Assembly: GCA_965205905.1 (NCBI GenBank)
Contig: CBDBHZ010000011.1
Span: 124,001 to 188,000 of the forward strand
From: JAHZMA01 sp965205905
Lineage (GTDB): Bacteria > Pseudomonadota > Alphaproteobacteria > JABAAW01 > JAHZMA01
Direction of reading: 5' to 3'
DNA: 64,000 bases
Part shown: positions 36,188 through 45,144 of the stretch, one piece after another
How positions within the stretch are numbered: position 1 is the stretch's first letter
Layout of the letters: every line of letters starts with the position of its first letter
Translations under genes and position numbers: made by a program
Notes under the pieces: model-generated
What the model was told of the DNA's origin: nothing
The model's input: the letters and a program-made list of their open reading frames with translations, nothing else
Database searches by the model: none

Positions 36188-36964
36188 ATGAAATTACAAT
36201 TACACACTCCCATCAAAACATTTGCGCTGATATTATCTATCGCCTCATTGGCTTTGCCTGCCCATCACGCCAATGCACAGGAAACAGAAAAAACAACCAT
36301 TAACCGATATTCAGAAGCAACATTAGGCACTGGCAGTGTCTCTTATACTGACCCTGAATTATGGCATAATGATGACTATCATTCTATTGGGTTTCGTTGG
36401 GTTTCTGATAATCCACAAAGCAATATCACACGGTTTATAGAGCTTGAAGCGAGTTTTACAAATGGTGAGACCCCCTCTAAAGATGGCTTGATAAGAAGTA
36501 GCGACTATGAAAAACTTGGCTTCGGTTACGTTTTTAATAAAAGCAAAGCAGAGACAAGCTTTTTTACAGAATTAGCCGTTGGTGTTTTTAATGTGAACCA
36601 TTATGTTAAAGGCGAGGCGGCATGGCGTGCGCCAGAATCTGATACGCGTTCTGACCAGCGCGCAACCTATCAAAATCAAGGCATATCGTATGCGGTGGAT
36701 AGTGTCTATTTAAGTGTTGGGCTTGGTGTTAAAATAAAAAATAATCATAAATTATCTTTTTATATTCAAACCATGTCCGAAGGTGATTTATCAGCCAAAA
36801 GCACGGCGAATGATAATGATTATCCAGATGATGACTATGATTATCATGGCGCAATTCCACAAGATATTTCTAATGGCATGATGGGAATCCGATATAGCTA
36901 TCTTTTTCAATCAACCAAACGGGATATTACTTATAGTGGCTATGATTGGAAGCCGATACAATAA
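36188..36964 (+). CDS. Array protein C: predicted outer-membrane beta-barrel
   Basis: 258 residues from ATG 36188, after AAAGGAGAAGAGA. A longer frame that starts inside gene B is rejected because only this start gives a signal peptide (SIASLALPAHHANAQE). There is no pentapeptide repeat. Conserved blocks: YTDPELWHNDDYHSIGFRW, SKDGLIRSSDYEKLGFGYVF, VKGEAAWRAPESD, GVKIKNNHKLSFYIQTMSEG and GIRYSYLF. A short C-terminal extension follows the last strand. Confidence 0.8.
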   Translation: MKLQLHTPIKTFALILSIASLALPAHHANAQETEKTTINRYSEATLGTGSVSYTDPELWHNDDYHSIGFRWVSDNPQSNITRFIELEASFTNGETPSKDGLIRSSDYEKLGFGYVFNKSKAETSFFTELAVGVFNVNHYVKGEAAWRAPESDTRSDQRATYQNQGISYAVDSVYLSVGLGVKIKNNHKLSFYIQTMSEGDLSAKSTANDNDYPDDDYDYHGAIPQDISNGMMGIRYSYLFQSTKRDITYSGYDWKPIQ

Positions 36965-36980
36965 TTAAGTAATCATTGCG

Positions 36981-37541
36981 ATGAACGATTCTAACTTTAT
37001 CATCAACACCCTCACTCTCATGGCGATGATATTATTGCTGGTGATGGCCTTTGATATTGTTAGAAATATTAAGTTTCTGCAAAGGATTGTAACTTATTGT
37101 TTTAATATTCCTTACCTGAATATTCACGCTATTATAGCACCTTTTTTGATGCTTTCTGGCTTTCCGCTTATAAGGGATTATATCAATAATAAAGTTGTGG
37201 TGTTTCATTTAGAACCATATTTTATGCCCAACCATTATTACATTTCTTCTTTTCTTGGCATTTCTGAAACGGATATGAAAAAATTTATTGAGCCTACCGA
37301 AATCATCACAGCCATTTCACCCATATTAACAATGATATTTGTGTTATATGTTGTCAATAAGAATATAATGAATGCTTTGATGCTTCAGCAAAAGTTGCAG
37401 GTTTTCTTCAAAAAACATTTAGGGCTCAATGATAATTACAGTGACTTAACATCTATGGTGTGTGTTTGTTTTACTGTCGCTCATTTGGTCTATATTATCG
37501 CTTGGGTGATGATTGCGCTTTATCTAAAAATCAGGGTTTAA
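36981..37541 (+). CDS. Multi-pass membrane protein inserted in the array, function unknown
   Basis: 186 residues, about four hydrophobic helices (near 10-28, 47-65, 110-130 and 158-180). No signal peptide and no similarity to the barrel family. It could be an accessory or immunity-like factor for the neighbouring secreted proteins, or a chance insertion. It occurs once, between C and E, and its 3' end carries the same upstream block that precedes C. I do not recognise a family. Confidence 0.65.
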   Translation: MNDSNFIINTLTLMAMILLLVMAFDIVRNIKFLQRIVTYCFNIPYLNIHAIIAPFLMLSGFPLIRDYINNKVVVFHLEPYFMPNHYYISSFLGISETDMKKFIEPTEIITAISPILTMIFVLYVVNKNIMNALMLQQKLQVFFKKHLGLNDNYSDLTSMVCVCFTVAHLVYIIAWVMIALYLKIRV

Positions 37542-37590
37542 GTCATTTTATTAGTGGCATCAATATGTTATTATCGGCAGATATGACAGA
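37538..37590 (+). repeat. Upstream repeat shared by array genes C and E (second copy)
   Basis: GGTTTAAGTCATTTTATTAG, then CAATATGTTATTATCGGCAG, nearly the same as the block at 36120-36180. It overlaps the stop of the inserted membrane-protein gene. Confidence 0.7.
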
Positions 37591-37597
37591 GGAGAAA

Positions 37598-38413
37598 ATG
37601 AAAGAACCACTCTATATTTCTATCAAAATATTTGCGCTGATATTATTTATCGCCTCATTCGCTTTGCCGACTCATAGTGCCCATGCACAGGAAATAAGCA
37701 CAGATAAATCCACAAAAAGTGAGGCAGAAATAAATCAAGACGCGATAGATGAAGCGATAGATAAAAAGGAGGAAACATCATATAATGAAATATCAACATC
37801 ACTAGGATATGTATCTTATACTGACCCTACATTATGGAATAATAATACATCTTATGCTGTGGCATTGCGTCATGTTTCAACAGACAAATATGGTGCAACT
37901 TATATTGAATTTGAAATGGCTGAAACACTCCCTACAACTTCAGATGTTGATGGATTTAGAAGAAATAGTAGCTATCAAAAACTTGGATTTGGTGAGATTT
38001 ATAATAAAAGCAATGCCCCAACAACATTTTTTTTATCATTTGGCATGGGATTTATTAATACCAGACATCGCGTGCAAGGGGTTGCGGCATGGCAGGCACC
38101 TGCATCTGATGAAATTTACGATGATACCGTTATCTATCAAAATACTGGATTCTCTCTTAGCACTGATTCTGGTGGATATGTGCATCTTGGGCTTGGTGTT
38201 AAAATAAACAATCGCCATAAATTATCTCTTTATATCGAGCCTATCCTAGAAGGAGCGATTGCTGCAAGAAGTGATATAAATGACAATAATGATAATGAAA
38301 ACCTTTATAATAATGAAGACCTTTATTATTATGGTTCAATTCCACGCCAAATTGTCAATGGCATGGCAGGATTTCGCTATAGCTATATTTTCCAACCAGA
38401 AGATGGTGAATGA
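37598..38413 (+). CDS. Array protein E: predicted outer-membrane beta-barrel
   Basis: 271 residues from ATG 37598, aligned with the start of C; an ATG at 37583 is the alternative. The signal peptide ends FALPTHSAHAQE. A charged acidic linker (AEINQDAIDEAIDKKEE) precedes the barrel. Conserved blocks: SLGYVSYTDPTLWNNNTSY, DVDGFRRNSSYQKLGFGEIY, GVKINNRHKLSLYIEPILEG and GFRYSYIF. It is the closest relative of F, so E and F look like the most recent duplication. Confidence 0.8.
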   Translation: MKEPLYISIKIFALILFIASFALPTHSAHAQEISTDKSTKSEAEINQDAIDEAIDKKEETSYNEISTSLGYVSYTDPTLWNNNTSYAVALRHVSTDKYGATYIEFEMAETLPTTSDVDGFRRNSSYQKLGFGEIYNKSNAPTTFFLSFGMGFINTRHRVQGVAAWQAPASDEIYDDTVIYQNTGFSLSTDSGGYVHLGLGVKINNRHKLSLYIEPILEGAIAARSDINDNNDNENLYNNEDLYYYGSIPRQIVNGMAGFRYSYIFQPEDGE

Positions 38414-38417
38414 AGCC

Positions 38418-39239
38418 ATGAAAAAATTATCCTCCATTTCCATCAAACCATTCGCGCTGATATTATTTATCGCCTCATTGGCTTTGCCTGCCCATCAGGC
38501 AAACGCACAGGAAGTAGACATATATCAGCCAGAAATAAATGAAGAAGCGATAGATGAGGTAAGAGCAGTAAAATCTACAGAATACACAGAAATATCAACA
38601 TCATTAGGCTATGTATCTTATACTGACCCTGAAACATGGAATAATAATACATCTTATTCTGTGGCATTTCGTGATGTTTCAAAAGGCATTTATGAGACGA
38701 CTTATATTGAATTTGAAATGGCTGAAACACTATCTGCAACCTCAGATATTGATGGATTTAGAAGAAATAGTAGTTATCAAAAACTTGGATTTGGTGTCAT
38801 TGGTAATGAGAGCAATGCCCCAACAACATTTTTTTCATCATTTGGCTTGGGATTTATTAGAACCAAACATTATGTGAGAGGCGTTAACGCATGGCGTTAC
38901 CCTGAATCTGATGAAATTTACGATGATACCATTATATATCAAAATTCTGGATTGGTTATTAGTGATGATGCTGGTGTATATGTGCATTTTGGGCTTGGTA
39001 TTAAAATAAAAAATCGCCATAAATTATCTTTTTATATCGATCCTATTATAGAAGGAGCACTCTCCGCAAGAAGTGATGTACATGACGCTAATAATAATGA
39101 AGGCCTTTATTATTATGGTTCAATTCCACGTCAAATAGTTAATGGCATGGCAGGCTTTCGATACAGTTATATCTTTCCAAAATCTTGGGCGAGAACTTCT
39201 TTTGAATACCGTCCGCTTAACCCATATGATGAGGAATGA
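38418..39239 (+). CDS. Array protein F: predicted outer-membrane beta-barrel
   Basis: 273 residues from ATG 38418, 4 nt after the E stop. The signal peptide is LILFIASLALPAHQANAQE. The barrel closely follows E (SLGYVSYTDPETWNNNTSY, DIDGFRRNSSYQKLGFG, GIKIKNRHKLSFYIDPIIEG, SIPRQIVNGMAGFRYSYIF). After the last strand comes a short tail (PKSWARTSFEYRPLNPYDEE) also seen, in diverged form, in G and H. Confidence 0.8.
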   Translation: MKKLSSISIKPFALILFIASLALPAHQANAQEVDIYQPEINEEAIDEVRAVKSTEYTEISTSLGYVSYTDPETWNNNTSYSVAFRDVSKGIYETTYIEFEMAETLSATSDIDGFRRNSSYQKLGFGVIGNESNAPTTFFSSFGLGFIRTKHYVRGVNAWRYPESDEIYDDTIIYQNSGLVISDDAGVYVHFGLGIKIKNRHKLSFYIDPIIEGALSARSDVHDANNNEGLYYYGSIPRQIVNGMAGFRYSYIFPKSWARTSFEYRPLNPYDEE

Positions 39240-39243
39240 AGCC

Positions 39244-40116
39244 ATGAAAAAACTATCCTCCATTTCCATAAAAATATCCGCGCTGATAATATCTATCGCA
39301 TCATTTTCTTTGCCTGCCCAGCAAGCCAATGCACAGGAAATAGGTGCGGATAGTAACACGAATGATAAAACCACAACATCTTATGATTATCGCTATCAAG
39401 CAGAATCTACAAAATATTTTGAGATATATACATCGTTCGGTAATGCCTATAATGCTGACCCTGAAACATGGGATAATAACGATTTTTATGCCATCGGGGT
39501 TCGTTTTGCAAATCAAGATGCAACCCATATTATGACCAATCAAAGTGATTTAGGTGGTAATTTTGGCAATGAGAGTTACCTTGAGCTTGAATATGCCGAA
39601 ACATCAAGGGTAATTTCGCCTATCGATGGGCTAACAAGAAAAAGCACCTATGGCAAAATCGGCACAGGTTGGGTTTACACAAACACAGCTGCGCCAACAA
39701 GTTCTTTTGTAGAATGGGGGCTTGGAATCATCACTGTATCACATTCTGTGGAGGGGGAAGCTGCTTGGCAATCACCTGCATCTGAGACGCGTTCTTATCA
39801 GAAAGTTGCTTATGAAAATCGTGGCATGACTTTTTCTAACAACCCCGGTATTTATGTTCATGCTGGTTATGGCATTAGAATAAAAAACCGTCATAAACTC
39901 ACTTTTTACATCACTCCAGTGTTAGAAGGAACATTATCCGTAAGAGCCACCACATATAATGATGAAGATAATTCTCAATCAGAATCTTATTATGGCACAA
40001 TTCCAAGTCAAATTTTTTATGGCATGGCAGGTTTTCGCTATAGCTATATTTTTCGTTCATCTTGGGAGAAAGAATCGCGTGATTTTCGTCGTTTGAAAAT
40101 CAATCCGCCTCAATAA
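39244..40116 (+). CDS. Array protein G: predicted outer-membrane beta-barrel
   Basis: 290 residues from ATG 39244, 4 nt after the F stop. The signal peptide ends FSLPAQQANAQE. It and H form a subgroup with EIYTSFGNAYNADPETW and an extra loop (TNQSDLGGNFGNESYLELEY). Other blocks: SPIDGLTRKSTYGKIGTGWV, GIRIKNRHKLTFYITPVLEG and GMAGFRYSYIF, then an SSWEKESRDFRR tail. Confidence 0.8.
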   Translation: MKKLSSISIKISALIISIASFSLPAQQANAQEIGADSNTNDKTTTSYDYRYQAESTKYFEIYTSFGNAYNADPETWDNNDFYAIGVRFANQDATHIMTNQSDLGGNFGNESYLELEYAETSRVISPIDGLTRKSTYGKIGTGWVYTNTAAPTSSFVEWGLGIITVSHSVEGEAAWQSPASETRSYQKVAYENRGMTFSNNPGIYVHAGYGIRIKNRHKLTFYITPVLEGTLSVRATTYNDEDNSQSESYYGTIPSQIFYGMAGFRYSYIFRSSWEKESRDFRRLKINPPQ

Positions 40117-40120
40117 TATC

Positions 40121-41020
40121 ATGAAAAAATTATCCTCCACTCCCATAAAAATATCCGCGCTAACATTGTTTATCATCGCGTTCGCTTTACCTATCCATCA
40201 CGCCCCCGCACAAGAACTAAATGCACAAGAACTAAATGCACAGGAACTAAATGCACAGGAACTAAATGCACAGGAACTAAATGCACAGGAAAATGATGAC
40301 ACCACACAACCTTATGATTATCATTATCACGCAGACGCGACACGGTATATTGAAATATACACATCATTCGGTAATGCCTATAATGCTGACCCTGAAACAT
40401 GGAATAATGATAACTATTATGCCATCGGGTTTCGTTTTGCAAATCAAGATAAAGATTATCGCTTTGCCGATGCTACTTATTTTGGGTTTGAACTTGCCGA
40501 AACATCAAAAGCAATTTCGCCTATCGATGGGCTAACAAGGCAAAGTGCTTATTTGAAATTAGGAGGCGGTTGGATTTACAATAATACAGCTGCACCAACA
40601 AGTTCTTTTGTAGAATTGGGGCTAGGATTTATCACGACAGCACATTTTGTGCAAGGCGAGGCTGCATGGAAATCGCCTGAATCTGAAGAGATTTATCATC
40701 ATCAAGTTGCTTATGAAAATCGTGGCATCGCTATTTCTGACGATACTGGTGTTTATTTGCATTTTGGGCTTGGTGTTAAGATAAAAAACCGCCATAAACT
40801 TAGCCTTTACATCAGCCCCGTATATGAAGGGAGATTATCCGCCAGAAGTATCGTAGATAATAATGAAGATGGTTCTCAACCAGAATCTTATTATTATGGC
40901 GAAATTCCAGACCGAATTCTTTACGGCATGGCAGGCTTTCGCTACAGCTATATTTTTCAATCATCTTGGGAGAAAACCTCGCATGATATATATCGTTCCA
41001 AAATCTATCCGCATCAATAA
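40121..41020 (+). CDS. Array protein H: beta-barrel paralogue with five perfect AQELN repeats
   Basis: 299 residues, the longest member. The signal peptide (TLFIIAFALPIHHAPAQE) runs straight into five AQELN units (40208-40282) plus a partial sixth. Barrel blocks: EIYTSFGNAYNADPETWNND, SPIDGLTRQSAYLKLGGGWI, FVELGLGFITTAHFVQGEAA, GVKIKNRHKLSLYISPVYEG and GMAGFRYSYIF, then a basic tail. The repeats are nearly identical at the DNA level, so they arose or were homogenised recently. Confidence 0.82.
   Translation: MKKLSSTPIKISALTLFIIAFALPIHHAPAQELNAQELNAQELNAQELNAQELNAQENDDTTQPYDYHYHADATRYIEIYTSFGNAYNADPETWNNDNYYAIGFRFANQDKDYRFADATYFGFELAETSKAISPIDGLTRQSAYLKLGGGWIYNNTAAPTSSFVELGLGFITTAHFVQGEAAWKSPESEEIYHHQVAYENRGIAISDDTGVYLHFGLGVKIKNRHKLSLYISPVYEGRLSARSIVDNNEDGSQPESYYYGEIPDRILYGMAGFRYSYIFQSSWEKTSHDIYRSKIYPHQ
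40208..40291 (+). repeat. In-frame 15-bp tandem repeat in array gene H
   Basis: Five units of GCACARGAACTAAAT (the first two with CAA, the rest with CAG) plus a partial unit. Each encodes AQELN, and all lie directly after the signal-peptide cleavage site. Confidence 0.95.
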
Positions 41021-41024
41021 TACC

Positions 41025-41753
41025 ATGAAAAAACCACCTTACCTTATATCCACTATTGTTATGTTTACTGTTATGCTAACCACAATAATAAGTCATGCAC
41101 ACGAAACAGACGCGAATGATGATATAACAGAAAGCAAAAACCAACCTTCTGATGAGATATTCACCTCACTGGCAAATGTATCTTATGCCAAACCAGAATG
41201 GAATAATAATGAGTATTTTTCCATAGGATTTCGCACATATTACACAGATTTAGAAACACAACTTAGATTTTATTTGGATTTTGAACTTGGTGGAACAACT
41301 GAAAACACCTCACCCATCGATGGCTTAACAAGAAACAGCCTCTATGAAAAAATTGGAACTGGTTATGTTTTCAATAAGGGCAGAGCCGAAACAACATTAT
41401 TTACAGAATTGGGATTCGGGCTTATAAATATTCAGCATTATGTGGAAGGTGTTGCGGCTTGGCGTTCTCCCGAATCTGATGAAATCTATCACGATAGAGT
41501 TGTTTATCAAAATAGCGGCGGATTTTTAATTCGTGATTCTGGCAGCTATTTTCATATTGCAGCTGGCGTTAGAATAAAAAAGCATCATAAATTAACTTTG
41601 TATATCGACTATGTAAATGATGGTCCATTATCAGCAAGAAACATTCAAACAACAGATTATCCTGATGAAACTTACTATTATTATGGTGAGATTCCACAAG
41701 GCATCACAGAACATATCATCGGGTTGCGCTATAGCTTCGCGCCATTATATTGA
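41025..41753 (+). CDS. Array protein I: predicted beta-barrel, most diverged member
   Basis: 242 residues from ATG 41025, 4 nt after H. The signal peptide (IVMFTVMLTTIISHAHE) differs from those of A-H and resembles that of J. It has a short linker. Family blocks persist (SPIDGLTRNSLYEKIGTGYV, EGVAAWRSPESDEIYHD, HHKLTLYIDYVNDGPLSARN), but the last strand reads GLRYSFAPLY rather than GFRYSYIF. It may be a diverged or partly decayed copy, although the frame is open. Confidence 0.78.
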   Translation: MKKPPYLISTIVMFTVMLTTIISHAHETDANDDITESKNQPSDEIFTSLANVSYAKPEWNNNEYFSIGFRTYYTDLETQLRFYLDFELGGTTENTSPIDGLTRNSLYEKIGTGYVFNKGRAETTLFTELGFGLINIQHYVEGVAAWRSPESDEIYHDRVVYQNSGGFLIRDSGSYFHIAAGVRIKKHHKLTLYIDYVNDGPLSARNIQTTDYPDETYYYYGEIPQGITEHIIGLRYSFAPLY

Positions 41754-41767
41754 AAGAGAGAATTTTT

Positions 41768-42595
41768 ATGAAAAAACCATCCTATCTTACCCTCTTCCTT
41801 GTTGTTTTTGCTGTTATGTTAACCACAATTCAAGCCCCAAAAGAAATAAATGCCCAAGAAATAAATGCACAGGAAACAGATGCAGATGAACCGCAACTCT
41901 ATCTGCCAACCGTTGATGAAAATGCGCCAGAGCCAGAAAAACGCTATAAGGTCAATTATGTGGAATTATACCTACCAGTCGGACAAGTTTCTTATGCTGA
42001 CCCTGAAACATGGACGAATAATAAATATTATGGTTTGGGCTTTCGTGTTACAGAGATTAACTCCGATATAGATCTTTATTTTGATTATGAGCTTGGCTTC
42101 ACAAATAGTGCTACCTCCGATATTGATGGGTTGAAAAGAAAGAGTAATTATGAAAAGTTCGCAGTGGGTTTTATTGCTAACCAAAACCAATCTGACACGA
42201 CATTATTTTTTGGACTTGGGGTTGGGTTTATCAATGTTTTACATTCTGTTGAGGGGCAAGCGGCATGGCGTGCACCTGAATCTGATGAGATTTACGAAAC
42301 CCGCATCACCTATCAAAATTATACGCCATTATTGCCATTTGTGTTGCTTGGCGGTGGTGGTCTGCCCCAAGAAATTGGCGTCTATCTCCATGTGGAAATT
42401 GGTCTTAAAATAAAAAACCGTCATCGTCTATCTTTCTATTATCAGCCGATAGATGAAGGAACATTGGCAGCCAGAAATGATACCTCTTATAATACCAATC
42501 AGTTGCAACCGAACGATAATTATTATTATGGCGAGATTCCAGACAGTATTGTTGAGAGCATGGCAGGGTTTCGCTATAGCTATATTTTTGAATAA
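41768..42595 (+). CDS. Array protein J: beta-barrel paralogue, last of the array
   Basis: 275 residues from ATG 41768, after AAAGAGAG. The signal segment LFLVVFAVMLTTIQAPKE leads into two AQE pentapeptides (INAQEINAQETD). Barrel blocks: YADPETWTNNKYYGLGFRV, DIDGLKRKSNYEKFAVGFIA, EGQAAWRAPESDEIYETR, GLKIKNRHRLSFYYQPIDEG and SMAGFRYSYIFE. An LGGGGLPQEIG insertion lies in the loop before the last strands. It converges on aat with only 2 nt between stops. Confidence 0.8.
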   Translation: MKKPSYLTLFLVVFAVMLTTIQAPKEINAQEINAQETDADEPQLYLPTVDENAPEPEKRYKVNYVELYLPVGQVSYADPETWTNNKYYGLGFRVTEINSDIDLYFDYELGFTNSATSDIDGLKRKSNYEKFAVGFIANQNQSDTTLFFGLGVGFINVLHSVEGQAAWRAPESDEIYETRITYQNYTPLLPFVLLGGGGLPQEIGVYLHVEIGLKIKNRHRLSFYYQPIDEGTLAARNDTSYNTNQLQPNDNYYYGEIPDSIVESMAGFRYSYIFE

Positions 42596-42597
42596 TC

Positions 42598-43182
42598 TCA
42601 CGGATAAAACTGGCATTTAAGGCTTAGTGCTTTTTGCAAGAAGCTCATAAAATGAAAATGCCCGATTTCTTGCACGCCAAATTGCTGTAGATGCGGTGTA
42701 ACGAATTGCACATCAAATAACAGAAACCCACGCGCATTTAAATGTTCTACCAAATGCACCAATGCCACTTTGCTGGCATCGGTTTTTGCGCTAAACATGC
42801 TCTCGCCATAAAATGCACCCCCCAGCGCCAACCCATATATACCGCCTGCCAACTGCCCCTGATACCATGCCTCGACCGAATGGGCGTGGCCTCCTTGATG
42901 CAGCTGATTGAACAGTCCGATAATATCATCATTAATCCAAGTTTCATGCCGCGAAGCGCAATTATGAATCACCGAATGAAAGCTTGTGTTAAATTTAACG
43001 GTGAATTTTTTTGAGTTAACGGTAGCGCGTAACCTGCGCGGCACATGAAGTTTCTTAATCGGCAGAATCGCCCGTCTCTCAGGCTTAATCAGCGAAAAGC
43101 CTTTATCGTACCTGCTTTCGGCCATTACAAATGCGCCGCTTTTATAAGCCATCAGCAATGAATCAGCCGAGAGTAACGCCAC
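42598..43182 (-). CDS. aat: Leucyl/phenylalanyl-tRNA-protein transferase
   Basis: 194 residues from a GTG whose G is the last base of the accC stop. It has the Aat signature HAHSVEAWYQGQLAGGIYGL and GGAFYGESMFS, then SKVALVHLVEHL and FVTPHLQQFGVQEI. It adds Leu or Phe to N-terminal Lys/Arg and so makes N-degrons for ClpS/ClpAP. It is at the end of accB-accC-aat. Confidence 0.95.
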   Translation of the reverse strand: MALLSADSLLMAYKSGAFVMAESRYDKGFSLIKPERRAILPIKKLHVPRRLRATVNSKKFTVKFNTSFHSVIHNCASRHETWINDDIIGLFNQLHQGGHAHSVEAWYQGQLAGGIYGLALGGAFYGESMFSAKTDASKVALVHLVEHLNARGFLLFDVQFVTPHLQQFGVQEIGHFHFMSFLQKALSLKCQFYP

Positions 43183-44522
43183 TATTTAAGCTTCATCCAT
43201 TTTTCTAGCCAATGGATATTATAATCGCCCTTGATGAAATCATCTTCGGCAATAATCCGTTGCTGTAGCGGGATATTGCATTTAACCCCATCAATCAAAT
43301 ATTCGTAAAGCGCACTATTCATACGGCGAATACATTGTTCGCGGTCGCTATTATGGGTGATGAGTTTCGCAATCATACTATCATAATAAGGCGGAATCGA
43401 ATAATCGGTATAAATCGCCGAATCCACCCGCACACCCGGACCGCCCGGCGGATGATAACCCGTTACCTTGCCGGGGCTTGGCAGAAAATTATCAGGGTCT
43501 TCAGCATTGATACGGCATTCAATGGCATGACCATTGATTTTAATATCTTTTTGTTCAAGCGTTAGTGCCTCACCCGCCGCCACTTTAATTTGCATCTGCA
43601 CCAAATCAACGCCTGTAATCATTTCAGTAACAGGGTGCTCCACCTGAATCCGCGTATTCATTTCAATGAAATAAAACTCGCCATTCTCATACAAAAACTC
43701 AACTGTGCCAGCACCGCGATATTTGATTTTTTCTAGTGATTTCACCACCGTATCGCAAATTTTTGCCCGTTGTTCATCATTTAATGCGGGTGATGGTGCT
43801 TCTTCCAACACTTTTTGATGCCGTCTTTGCAGGGAGCAATCACGCTCGAAAAAATGCAAGACTTTGCCACGCCCGTCACCAACAACCTGCACTTCGATAT
43901 GACGCGGTAAGGTAAGATATTTCTCGATATATACCGAATCATTGCCAAATGCCATTTTAGCTTCTTGCTGACATTTCTGTAAGGATTCGTGCAATTTATC
44001 AGCCGATTCGACTAATTGCATTCCGCGCCCACCACCGCCAGCGGTGGCTTTCAATAACACAGGATAGCCAATTTCTTCACATGCTTTTTTGGCTTTATCA
44101 ATATCGCGAACTTCGCCATCAGAGCCCGGTACAACGGGGATACCCAAATCTTTCACTGTCCGTTTGGCGATGATTTTATCACCCATCATATTGATATGGT
44201 CTGGGTTCGGGCCAATAAACACCATCTGATGATCTTCCACCATCTGTGCGAAATCAGCATTTTCTGATAAAAAGCCAAACCCCGGATGAATCGCATCAGC
44301 TTTGGTGATGGTTGCCGCCGAAATAATCGCGGGCATACTCATATAGGATTCATTTGATGGTGCTTTGCCAATACAAACGCTTTCATCAGCAAGCCTAACA
44401 TGCATCGCACTATCATCGGCAGTGGAATGCACCGCCACTGTTTTTACACCCAAATCACGACAAGCGCGAATAATTCTTAAGGCAATCTCGCCTCGATTCG
44501 CAATGAGAACTTTACGAAACAT
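43182..44522 (-). CDS. accC: Acetyl-CoA carboxylase, biotin carboxylase subunit
   Basis: 446 residues from ATG 44522, preceded by GGGGGA; an in-frame TTG 12 nt earlier is less likely. ATP-grasp features: FRKVLIANRGEIALRIIRA, KATAGGGGRGMQLV, EKYLTLPRHIEVQVVGDG, FIEMNTRIQVEHPVTE. It carboxylates biotin on AccB in fatty-acid synthesis. It directly follows accB. Confidence 0.97.
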   Translation of the reverse strand: MFRKVLIANRGEIALRIIRACRDLGVKTVAVHSTADDSAMHVRLADESVCIGKAPSNESYMSMPAIISAATITKADAIHPGFGFLSENADFAQMVEDHQMVFIGPNPDHINMMGDKIIAKRTVKDLGIPVVPGSDGEVRDIDKAKKACEEIGYPVLLKATAGGGGRGMQLVESADKLHESLQKCQQEAKMAFGNDSVYIEKYLTLPRHIEVQVVGDGRGKVLHFFERDCSLQRRHQKVLEEAPSPALNDEQRAKICDTVVKSLEKIKYRGAGTVEFLYENGEFYFIEMNTRIQVEHPVTEMITGVDLVQMQIKVAAGEALTLEQKDIKINGHAIECRINAEDPDNFLPSPGKVTGYHPPGGPGVRVDSAIYTDYSIPPYYDSMIAKLITHNSDREQCIRRMNSALYEYLIDGVKCNIPLQQRIIAEDDFIKGDYNIHWLEKWMKLK

Positions 44523-44534
44523 TACATCCCCCAA

Positions 44535-45038
44535 TTATGGCTCAATCACCATTAAAACTTCGTCAAACTCAACGGGTTGCCCATTATCCACCGAGATACT
44601 GACAATTTTACCCGCACAAGGCGCAACAATCGGGTTCATCACCTTCATGGCTTCCACAATCATCAGCGTATCGCCGTTTTTAACAACCGCGCCCTCTGAT
44701 ACAAAGTTAGGCGCAGATGGTTGTGGCGCCATATAGGCAGTGCCAACCATTGGCGCGCGCACCTCAACTGCATTGCTGGCATGGGCAGGCGTTGTTGCTG
44801 CTGCTTGCGATTCCGCCGTGCCACCAGATGGTGCTTGCGCCATGCCTTGTGTCATATTAGGCATAGCCTGCATCATCGGTGCTGACGCCATCATCACATC
44901 ATTGCCACGTTTGATTGATAAGCTCATCTCGCCATCGGCAATGTTAAGCTCTCGTAAATCACTACCAACAACAATCTTTGCCAGTGATTCAATATAATCT
45001 GGATCCACCAAAGAACCCGAAATTTCCTTTTTTGCCAT
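44535..45038 (-). CDS. accB: Biotin carboxyl carrier protein of acetyl-CoA carboxylase
   Basis: 167 residues from ATG 45038, preceded by AAGGAT; a longer frame upstream lacks family similarity. An N-terminal helix (VDPDYIESLAKIVVG), an Ala/Pro/Met-rich linker and the biotinyl domain follow. The biotin Lys is in VEAMKVMNPI. It forms an operon with accC. Confidence 0.96.
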   Translation of the reverse strand: MAKKEISGSLVDPDYIESLAKIVVGSDLRELNIADGEMSLSIKRGNDVMMASAPMMQAMPNMTQGMAQAPSGGTAESQAAATTPAHASNAVEVRAPMVGTAYMAPQPSAPNFVSEGAVVKNGDTLMIVEAMKVMNPIVAPCAGKIVSISVDNGQPVEFDEVLMVIEP

Positions 45039-45144
45039 ATCCTTATTATTATCCTTATTTTTTAGTTTAAACCAACTTAGCACTAGAATAGCGATTTTTG
45101 ATTCATATTTCAATTATCTTTCTTGCTATTTATATCAAACCCAT

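Noticed and set aside
34518..42595. Assignment of the array to PagL lipid A deacylases
   Set aside because: Size and barrel-like pattern are similar, but I do not see the conserved catalytic His-x-Ser motif, so I leave the family unnamed.
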